DNA of 64,000 nucleotides, taken from positions 248,001 to 312,000 of the forward strand of contig JBMNJJ010000009.1 in NCBI GenBank assembly GCA_050951605.1. The letters run 5' to 3'. A program made the translations under genes and the position numbers. The stretch comes from DUTS01 sp050951605. GTDB taxonomy: Bacteria; Bacillota; Peptococcia; DRI-13; DTU073. Under the pieces are notes generated by a model, which saw only the letters and a list, made by a program, of their open reading frames with translations, did no database searches and was not told the DNA's origin. Position 1 is the stretch's first letter. Each line of letters begins with the position of its first letter. Of the stretch, positions 18,576 to 25,273 are shown one piece after another.

Positions 18576-19348
18576 TGAGGCTGTATAAAACAGAGGCTTT
18601 AGTTTTACGAAGCAGGAAATATAGAGAGGCAGATAGTCTCCTGACCTTGCTTACAAAAAAGAGAGGAAAAGTTAGTGCAATCGCTAAAGGTATACGGAAA
18701 ACTAATAGTCGCTTGCGGGGTGGAGTACAGTTATTTACTCATAATGAGATGCTTTTGTATCAAGGGCGAAATTTAGATGTAGTTACCCAAAGTCAATGTT
18801 TGGAAGCGTTTACAACTTTACAGAACAACATGGAAGCACTTGCTGCAGCTTGTTATTGGTGTGAATTACTGGATTCTTTTCTTCCCTTAGAGCAAAAAGA
18901 TGGAGGGTTATTTGCTCTTGCTTTGGCCGGGTTTCATCTTTTGGCTTTAGAAGATAATGAGTTAGTGGTGAGAGGTTTAGAGATAAAACTTCTTTCTTCT
19001 TTAGGTTATATGCCTTTTTTAGATAATTGTGTTTCTTGTGGACGGTCTTTACAGGTTGAACAGGAGATCTTTTTTTCTGTAGCATTAGGAGGCGTTTTAT
19101 GTTCTACTTGCAAAAAAGAAGATGCCTTGTTTTTTACTTGGGAAGCTTTGAAAGCTTGGCAACAGTTGAAACGAATGAAGTTAAGTAAGTTGAATAGACT
19201 AAAGGTAAGTACGGGTGGATTAAAGATATTGGATAATGTTTTGGAAAAGTTTTTAATTTATCAATTAGATTATCCTCTTAAATCACGGCACATCTTAAAA
19301 GAAATGTGGCAGGTGGAAAAGAGTCAAAATGTTGTTTTTGGGCAATAA
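18575..19348 (+). CDS. recO: DNA repair protein RecO
   Basis: RecO loads RecA onto SSB-coated DNA with RecR in gap repair and recombination. The 257-residue protein has the N-terminal OB fold (YKTEALVLRSRKYREADSLL, followed by KGIRKTNSRLRGG) and a helical C-terminal part with a four-cysteine zinc site (CVSCG and CSTCK at about 150-180). The start codon overlaps the stop of the yqzL-like gene. Length is normal. Confidence 0.95.
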   Translation: MRLYKTEALVLRSRKYREADSLLTLLTKKRGKVSAIAKGIRKTNSRLRGGVQLFTHNEMLLYQGRNLDVVTQSQCLEAFTTLQNNMEALAAACYWCELLDSFLPLEQKDGGLFALALAGFHLLALEDNELVVRGLEIKLLSSLGYMPFLDNCVSCGRSLQVEQEIFFSVALGGVLCSTCKKEDALFFTWEALKAWQQLKRMKLSKLNRLKVSTGGLKILDNVLEKFLIYQLDYPLKSRHILKEMWQVEKSQNVVFGQ

Positions 19349-19406
19349 TATTTAAAAATAGGTATAATGTAGTTTCACAATTATAGAAGATAAGGAGGTA
19401 AAAAAG

Positions 19407-19853
19407 GTGGATGAACTAGAAAAAATTGATTTACTACGAGAAAGGTTAGGGGTGACTTACAAGGAAGCTAAAAATGCTTTGCTTCAGGCGGAAGGAGATG
19501 TAGTACAGGCATTAATTAACCTGGAGGAATCTGGTAAAAAATGGGATGACAAACTCGAAAAAAAGGGTCAAGAAATAATAGAGTATATTAAAGAGATTGT
19601 TAAAAAGGGAAATGTAACCAAAGTAAGATTAAAAAAGAAAGATAAAGTTGTTTTAGAAATACCAGCTACCGTTGGGGCCCTCGGTATAGGTGGGATGTTG
19701 CTTAGCCCAATTCTTACTGCAATTGGTGTAGTGGGAACTGTAGCGGCTGTGGTAACAGATTATACTTTAGAAGTTGTACGTCCTGATGGTCAGGTGGAAC
19801 AGCATGACTTGAAGTTTTTAGAGGAGGAAAATAGTAACGAAAAAGAAAATTAA
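19407..19853 (+). CDS. DUF4342 protein with N-terminal UBA-like domain
   Basis: The 148-residue protein has an N-terminal UBA/TS-N-like three-helix segment (about 1-42, LLRERLGVTYKEAKNALLQAEGD), a charged helix, and a DUF4342 core (about 65-115) with VRLKKKDKVVLEIPATVG and a hydrophobic glycine-rich stretch that could be membrane-associated. Function is unknown; similar proteins are common in Clostridia. AAGGAGG precedes GTG 19407. It ends just before the NiCo riboswitch promoter and no clear terminator separates them. Confidence 0.75.
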   Translation: MDELEKIDLLRERLGVTYKEAKNALLQAEGDVVQALINLEESGKKWDDKLEKKGQEIIEYIKEIVKKGNVTKVRLKKKDKVVLEIPATVGALGIGGMLLSPILTAIGVVGTVAAVVTDYTLEVVRPDGQVEQHDLKFLEEENSNEKEN

Positions 19854-19878
19854 ACATAAAATACCTTTAGTGGAGGTA

Positions 19879-19906
19879 TTGACATTTTTTTCACGCTCGA
19901 TATACT
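19879..19906 (+). promoter_or_regulatory. Sigma-A promoter of the NiCo riboswitch
   Basis: A consensus TTGACA at 19879-19884 and TATACT at 19901-19906 are separated by 16 bp. Transcription should start near 19913, just before the aptamer. Confidence 0.8.
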
Positions 19907-19916
19907 AGGTAGTAAC

Positions 19917-20018
19917 ATGAAGAACAGACCATTACAAATTTTGCTTTTGTGATGAAGTCGGGCTATAAACGCAGCAGGTAAAGCCTGTGGGACTTCCTTC
20001 GGTTCCACAGGAGTTTTT
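19917..20018 (+). promoter_or_regulatory. NiCo (czcD) riboswitch with intrinsic terminator
   Basis: The leader fits the NiCo aptamer, which senses nickel and cobalt ions. An outer GAAG/CTTC stem (19919-19922 with 19993-19996) encloses a CATTACAAA/TTTGTGATG hairpin, the conserved CGGGCT, GCAGCAGG, and CCTGTGGGAC segments. The last segment (19984-19993) is also the 5' arm of a terminator: it pairs with GTTCCACAGG (20002-20011) and is followed by five T residues. Metal binding should hold that arm in the aptamer and allow read-through, so this is expected to be an ON switch. The next gene is a cation efflux protein, the usual target. Confidence 0.8.
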
Positions 20019-20079
20019 ATATTTAATAGCAGGCATGGGCATGTTAAAAATCTTACTGCGTTTTTAGGGGGAAAATGTA

Positions 20080-21015
20080 ATGTTTAAAAAAATTAATCAG
20101 TTAATATTAAGTAAAACAATTCCTGCTTGGGAAAATACGGGAGAGCAGCAGGTACGAATTGCGTATGGTTATTTAGAAGGCTGGCTCAGTGTTTTTCTTA
20201 ATATTATTTTGGCTATTTTAAAAACGATTTGTGGTTTATGGATTAATAGTATTTCTTTGCTGGCTGATGCTTTTCACACTTTTTCAGATGTTTTAACTTC
20301 GATAGCTGTTATTTTAGGTTTTAAAATTTCGGGAAAACCTCAAGATGCGGAACATCCTTTTGGTCATGGTCGAGCTGAGTATATTGCTTCATTTATTGTT
20401 TCGACATTACTTATTCTTGTCGGTATAGAGTTTTTAAAACAGTCTATTGAGAAGTTATTAAATCCGGAACCGGTAGATTATAAAGCGATTGTCTTTGTGG
20501 TAATGCTTTTTTCGGCATTAATCAAGGAATGGTTGTTTGATTTTGCTCGCTTTTTGGGAATAAGAATTAAATCTCAGGCTTTGATTGCTGATGCTTGGCA
20601 TCATCGTAGTGATGCCTTTGCTTCTTTGCTGATTGGTGTAGCGTTATTGATGACTCAATTTGGTTATCATACAGTAGATGCTCTATTGGGGATTATTGTT
20701 TCTTTCTTAATTATGTATACCGGAATAGAATTAATTAAGGAATGCAGTAGTGAGATTATCGGTAGGGCTCCCTCCGCGGAATTTGTTGAGGAAGTAAAAG
20801 ACCTTGTCTTAAATGTGAACGGTGTAAAAAATATTCACGATATTCAAGTTCATCAATATGGGCAGAAAAAGTATGTTAATGTTCATATTGAAGTTGAACC
20901 GGAATTAAATGTGAGAGAGTCACATCATATTGCTGATTTTGTGGAAGATGTTTTAAATAAGCAATTAAAGGTTAATTCGCTTGTGCATACAGACCCGTAT
21001 AAAGATAATGCCTAA
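20080..21015 (+). CDS. Cation diffusion facilitator (CDF) metal exporter
   Basis: CDF proteins export divalent metals by proton antiport in the cytoplasmic membrane. The 311-residue protein has about six membrane helices in the first 210 residues, with the metal-site motifs LLADAFHTFSD (helix 2) and LIADAWHHRSD (helix 5), and a C-terminal cytoplasmic domain (VKNIHDIQVHQYGQKKYVNVHIEVEP). The NiCo riboswitch directly upstream suggests nickel or cobalt as the substrate. AGGGGG precedes ATG 20080. Diverged intergenic repeat sequence follows. Confidence 0.92.
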   Translation: MFKKINQLILSKTIPAWENTGEQQVRIAYGYLEGWLSVFLNIILAILKTICGLWINSISLLADAFHTFSDVLTSIAVILGFKISGKPQDAEHPFGHGRAEYIASFIVSTLLILVGIEFLKQSIEKLLNPEPVDYKAIVFVVMLFSALIKEWLFDFARFLGIRIKSQALIADAWHHRSDAFASLLIGVALLMTQFGYHTVDALLGIIVSFLIMYTGIELIKECSSEIIGRAPSAEFVEEVKDLVLNVNGVKNIHDIQVHQYGQKKYVNVHIEVEPELNVRESHHIADFVEDVLNKQLKVNSLVHTDPYKDNA

Positions 21016-21023
21016 CGAAAAGA

Positions 21024-21112
21024 TGCTGTACCGTTTCTCGTTCCCTGTTATGTTTAGCTGTTTGAACCGAGGTACTGCCTTGGGTATCCGTAGCTACGGT
21101 CAGAATGTTTTT
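21024..21112. repeat. Diverged half copy of the 317-bp palindromic element
   Basis: GATGCTGTACCGTTTCTCGTTCC and the later AGGTACTGCC, TATCCGTAGCTACGGTCAGAA segments match the left half of the array at 7.9 kb in the same order with many substitutions. The right half is missing. It lies between the CDF gene and the glyQS leader. Confidence 0.65.
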
Positions 21113-21162
21113 CACCATGTTTAAGAATACAGTATATTTCTGAATTTCAAGCTTTGAAAATA

Positions 21163-21191
21163 TTGACAAAGGGTCTTTGTTTTGATAAATT
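21163..21191 (+). promoter_or_regulatory. Sigma-A promoter of glyQS
   Basis: TTGACA at 21163-21168 and TAAATT at 21186-21191 with 17 bp between them, about 50 bp before the T-box leader. Confidence 0.65.
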
Positions 21192-21237
21192 AAAAATTGT
21201 AAATAAAAGTTTTTAGGAAATTTTTTAAGTAAATAAA

Positions 21238-21438
21238 TACGGTGATGAGGGGAAAAGTACCTGTTGGATAAAGTGAAGCGAGCTAAGGGGGGTGAGAGCT
21301 TAGCCCAAGACAGCAGGGAAGGGCATCCTGAACCGAAAAAATAAGGAGGGTCTTATTTTAGACCAAACAGGGTGGAACCGCGGGATTAACCTCTCGTCCC
21401 TGTAGCTTTGGCTGCAGGACGAGAGGTTTGTTTTATTT
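21238..21438 (+). promoter_or_regulatory. Glycine T-box riboswitch with terminator
   Basis: The leader has a Stem I closed by CGGT/ACCG, the K-turn-type GATGAGG and AAAGTA segments, a GGC glycine specifier in GAAGGGCATCC, and the T-box sequence AGGGTGGAACCGCGGG at about 21369-21384. A strong terminator follows: CCTCTCGTCC (21390-21399) pairs with GGACGAGAGG (21417-21426), then a T-rich run. Uncharged tRNA-Gly should stabilise the antiterminator and turn on glyQS. Confidence 0.93.
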
Positions 21439-21477
21439 GTTATTGTTTTGGTTTTTATGAACAGGGAGGGATAATTA

Positions 21478-22359
21478 ATGAATTTCCAAGAAATTATTTT
21501 AACTCTTAATAAATTTTGGGGGGAACAAGGCTGTATTATTCAGCAACCTTATGATGTAGAAAAAGGTGCAGGAACGATGAATCCGGCTACTTTTTTAAGA
21601 GCATTAGGGCCTGAACCATGGCAAGTAGCCTATGTGGAACCCTCGCGCCGTCCTACAGATGGACGTTATGGCGAAAATCCTAATCGTTTACAACATTATT
21701 ATCAGTATCAGGTCATATTGAAACCGTCTCCAGACGATGTACAGGAACTATATTTAGAAAGTCTAAAGGCTTTAGGCATAAACCTACGAGAACATGATCT
21801 TCGTTTTGTAGAAGATAATTGGGAGTCTCCGACTTTAGGTGCTTGGGGGCTTGGTTGGGAAGTTTGGTTAGATGGTATGGAAGTAACACAATTTACTTAT
21901 TTTCAGCAATGTGGGGGGCTTGATTGTCATCCTGTTTGTGCAGAAATAACTTATGGGTTAGAACGTTTGGCGATGTTTATTCAAGAAAAAGAGAGTGTTT
22001 ATGACCTGGAATGGGTTAAAGGGATTACTTATGGTGATGTTCATCTTCAGACAGAAGTTGATTATTCTCATTATAATTTTGAGGTTGCTGATACAGAACT
22101 TCTTTTTAAGCTGTTTGATGCCTATGAACAGGAAGCTTTGCGTGTTATAGAAAAGAAATTAGTACAGCCTGCCTATGACTATGTTTTGAAATGTTCCCAT
22201 ACGTTTAACCTTCTTGATGCTCGGGGAGCGATTAGTGTTACAGAAAGGACAAGTTTTATTGCCAGGGTAAGAAATATGGCGCGGCTTTGTGCGCAGGCTT
22301 ATGTAAAACAGCGGGAATCTTTAGGGTATCCGTTAATTAAGAAAAGGGGGTATAAATAG
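21478..22359 (+). CDS. glyQ: Glycyl-tRNA synthetase alpha subunit
   Basis: GlyQ is the catalytic subunit of the heterotetrameric bacterial glycyl-tRNA synthetase. The 293-residue protein has the well-conserved class II core: FWGEQGCIIQQPYDVEKGAGTMNP, PSRRPTDGRYGENPNR, and the YFQQCGG segment with GLERLAMF. AGGGAGGG precedes ATG 21478. glyS begins at the next base after the stop, and the glycine T-box upstream controls both. Confidence 0.97.
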   Translation: MNFQEIILTLNKFWGEQGCIIQQPYDVEKGAGTMNPATFLRALGPEPWQVAYVEPSRRPTDGRYGENPNRLQHYYQYQVILKPSPDDVQELYLESLKALGINLREHDLRFVEDNWESPTLGAWGLGWEVWLDGMEVTQFTYFQQCGGLDCHPVCAEITYGLERLAMFIQEKESVYDLEWVKGITYGDVHLQTEVDYSHYNFEVADTELLFKLFDAYEQEALRVIEKKLVQPAYDYVLKCSHTFNLLDARGAISVTERTSFIARVRNMARLCAQAYVKQRESLGYPLIKKRGYK

Positions 22360-24444
22360 ATGGCTGATTATTTATTAGAAATAGGGACAGAAGAAATTCC
22401 GGCAAAATTTATGCCTAGTGCGTTAGCACATTTAAAAGATTTAGCTGCTAAGAAACTGCAAGAGCAAAGGCTTAAGTATAAAACTATACGTACTATGGGA
22501 ACCCCACGCCGTTTGGCTCTTTTGGTTGAGGGTTTAGCTGAGCGGGAGGAGGATTTAAGACAGGAAGTGCGCGGTCCGGCACGGAAGGTGGCTTTTGATT
22601 CTGCAGGACAGCCTACAAAGGCGGCTTTGGGGTTTGCTCGTTCTCAAGGTGTAGCTGTGGAAAATTTAGTGGTGAAGGAAACGGAGAATGGTGCTTATCT
22701 CTTCGCGTTGAAAGAGGTAAAAGGCAGACCGACGGCACAAGTTCTTGCGGAAATAGCTCCTCAGTTGATTAATGAGATTAATTTCCCTAAACCAATGCGC
22801 TGGGGTAAGCAAGAACTATATTTTGCCCGACCTATTCGGTGGTTGATTTCTCTGCTTGATGAGCAAATTATTCCCCTGAAGATTGCTGGTTTATGTGCAG
22901 GTAGAATTTCAAGAGGACATCGTTTTTTAGGACAAGATAGAATTGTAATTAAGCATCCGCAAACTTATCAAGAACAGTTGTACGAAAATTATGTTTTGGT
23001 AGATCAGGAAGCACGGAAGGAAAAATGTTGGCGACAAATTAGCGCGGAAGCCAAAAAAATTAAGGCTAAGGTAGAGCAGGATCAAAAATTGTTGGAGGAA
23101 GTTACTTATCTTTTGGAATGGCCAACTGCTTTATTAGGTAGCTTTTCTGCAGAGTATTTAAAATTACCTGAGGAAGTAGTTATTACTCCGATGCGTGAGC
23201 ATCAGCGTTATTTTCCTGTTCGTGACCAAGAGGGTCAATTGCTTAATCGTTTTATAACTGTACGTAATGGCGACTCTGAACATTTAGACCTAGTGCGAGT
23301 GGGGAATGAAAAAGTATTAAAGGCGAGATTAGCTGATGCTCGCTTCTTTTGGACAGAGGACTTAAAAGTTAAGTTAGAAGATTATTTACCACGTTTAGAG
23401 AAAATCGTTTTTCAGGAAAGTTTAGGAACGGTAGCTCAAAAAGCAACTCGAGTAGAGAAAATTGTGGAGCAACTGGCGAAAAAGTTACAGTTGAAAAATA
23501 CAGTTACCCAAAATGCTGGTCGTGCAGCCCGGTTAGCTAAAGCGGATCTGGTAACAAATATGGTGGGTGAGTTTCCGGAACTTCAGGGGATTATGGGTCA
23601 TTATTATGCTCATCATTCCGGAGAAAAGGAAGTGGTAGCTCAAGCAATTTTAGAACATTATCGCCCTCGTTTTGCGGGAGATGTTCTGCCTACCAGTTTG
23701 GAAGGTGCTTTAGTAAGTATTGCAGATAAAATGGATACTTTGGCGGGCTGTTTTGCGATTGGTATTGAACCAACAGGTTCGCAGGATCCTTATGCTTTAA
23801 GGCGTCAGGCTATGGGGGTTTGTCAGATTCTTTTAGCACATCAGCTGGAAGTGAGTCTTGATGAGTTAATTATGATAGCTCTAAATAATTATCAAGGTCT
23901 TCTTTCTAAGGAACAGTTAGGAGAACAAACTGTAGAGAAAATCAAACAGTTTTTTCAATTTCGGTTAAAAAATATATTGGGTGAAAAAGGGTATAAATAT
24001 GATGTAATTGAAGCTGTACTAGCTGTAGAATATGGTGACCTTTTGACGACATTGCTTAGAGCGGAAGCTTTAAGTCAGATGAGAGATGAGGAAGATTTTA
24101 AAGCGCTTTTAACTTCTTTTACCCGCGCTTATAATTTAACTAAAAAGAATCAGGGTGGGGAAATTGAGCCTTGCTATTTTGAGGATCCTACAGAAAAAGA
24201 ATTGTATGAAGCATTAAAAACCGCTGCAGGCAAGATTAAACCTTTAATTGCTACAAGAGGTTTCCAGGGAGTTATTGTTGAGTTATCTAAATTAACCAGC
24301 TATATTGATAATTTTTTTGTGGCTGTTATGGTGATGGCTAAGGAGGAAAAAGTTAAGAAAAACCGCTTAGGTTTATTGGCTAGATTTGTTACCTTGACTC
24401 AAAATGTGGGAGATTTAAGTAAAATAGTTAATCAACATGATTAA
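22360..24444 (+). CDS. glyS: Glycyl-tRNA synthetase beta subunit
   Basis: GlyS is the large tRNA-recognition subunit that forms alpha2-beta2 with GlyQ. The 694-residue protein opens LLEIGTEEIPAKFMPSA, has TMGTPRRLAL, the HD-like segment with GEFPELQGIMGHYYA, and the C-terminal helical and anticodon-binding domain. It starts directly after the glyQ stop with AAAGGGGG inside the end of glyQ. Length is as expected for the family. Confidence 0.96.
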   Translation: MADYLLEIGTEEIPAKFMPSALAHLKDLAAKKLQEQRLKYKTIRTMGTPRRLALLVEGLAEREEDLRQEVRGPARKVAFDSAGQPTKAALGFARSQGVAVENLVVKETENGAYLFALKEVKGRPTAQVLAEIAPQLINEINFPKPMRWGKQELYFARPIRWLISLLDEQIIPLKIAGLCAGRISRGHRFLGQDRIVIKHPQTYQEQLYENYVLVDQEARKEKCWRQISAEAKKIKAKVEQDQKLLEEVTYLLEWPTALLGSFSAEYLKLPEEVVITPMREHQRYFPVRDQEGQLLNRFITVRNGDSEHLDLVRVGNEKVLKARLADARFFWTEDLKVKLEDYLPRLEKIVFQESLGTVAQKATRVEKIVEQLAKKLQLKNTVTQNAGRAARLAKADLVTNMVGEFPELQGIMGHYYAHHSGEKEVVAQAILEHYRPRFAGDVLPTSLEGALVSIADKMDTLAGCFAIGIEPTGSQDPYALRRQAMGVCQILLAHQLEVSLDELIMIALNNYQGLLSKEQLGEQTVEKIKQFFQFRLKNILGEKGYKYDVIEAVLAVEYGDLLTTLLRAEALSQMRDEEDFKALLTSFTRAYNLTKKNQGGEIEPCYFEDPTEKELYEALKTAAGKIKPLIATRGFQGVIVELSKLTSYIDNFFVAVMVMAKEEKVKKNRLGLLARFVTLTQNVGDLSKIVNQHD

Positions 24445-24570
24445 AAATAATTTCTCTAATAAATGGTGCATTTTTACTTCCCAAAAGCAAGTAGATGTAT
24501 TAAAATATGATATAGTGTAGCCTTATTAAGGGAAACTTGTTAAATAGTATAGCATAAATGAGTTTGATTC

Positions 24571-25242
24571 ATGGAGGTGATTACTATCCAGTTATCGGAG
24601 CGCCAAGAACAGATTATAAAAATTGTTCGGGAACAGGGACCGATTATTGGTGAGGATATTGCCGACATCCTGGGAGTAGTTAGGTCCACATTACGCTCGG
24701 ATTTCGCTTTTTTAACTAAATCTGGTTTTTTAGGGGCGCGTCCTAGAGTCGGGTATTATTTTACAGGAAAAAAGATTTATTCTCATGTAATAGAACAAGT
24801 AAAGAAACTTAAGGTTAAAGATTGGAAAGCAGTACCTGTAGTAGTTGGTGAGGAAGCTACAGTTTATGATGCTATTGTTAATTTATTTCTTAATGATGTA
24901 GGTACTCTTTACATTGTTAGTGAGGGGGGGATTTTAGAAGGAGTTGTTTCGCGTAAAGACCTTTTAAAAATTGTCTTAGGGCAAGCCGATATCCAGAAAA
25001 TACCTATTAATATTATTATGACCCGTATGCCTAATATTGTAACGATTAATCTTGATGAATCTTTGTGGAGTGCAGCAAAAAAGCTGGTAGAACATGAAGT
25101 TGATTCTCTCCCGGTTGTTAAACCTATTTTTCATAATGGGCGGGAAGGGTTGGAAGTAATAGGTAGAATTACTAAGACAACGATTACTTCAGCTTTTGTT
25201 CATATTGGGCAAAATGAATTTGAACAACAGGAGAAGGAATAA
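24571..25242 (+). CDS. ccpN: CcpN-like transcriptional regulator (HTH plus two CBS domains)
   Basis: CcpN-type proteins repress gluconeogenic genes when glycolytic substrates are present. The 223-residue frame has an N-terminal winged HTH (LSERQEQIIKIVREQGPI, ARPRVGYYFTG) and two CBS domains (about 88-145 and 150-215, VVSRKDLLKI and SLWSAAKKLVEHEVDSLPVV). The start is unclear: GGAGGTGATT, a perfect anti-Shine-Dalgarno match, spans 24573-24582 inside the frame, so ATG 24571 has no ribosome site, while ATC 24586 would be ideally spaced. It lies 31 bp before ppdK, a gluconeogenic enzyme gene, which fits the proposed role. Confidence 0.85.
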   Translation: MEVITIQLSERQEQIIKIVREQGPIIGEDIADILGVVRSTLRSDFAFLTKSGFLGARPRVGYYFTGKKIYSHVIEQVKKLKVKDWKAVPVVVGEEATVYDAIVNLFLNDVGTLYIVSEGGILEGVVSRKDLLKIVLGQADIQKIPINIIMTRMPNIVTINLDESLWSAAKKLVEHEVDSLPVVKPIFHNGREGLEVIGRITKTTITSAFVHIGQNEFEQQEKE

Positions 25243-25273
25243 GTAGTCTAAATTTATAATTGGGGTGAATACT

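Noticed and set aside
20972..21169. Minus-strand open frame over the end of the CDF gene and the repeat remnant
   Set aside because: It has no ribosome site and overlaps a conserved gene end and repeat sequence.
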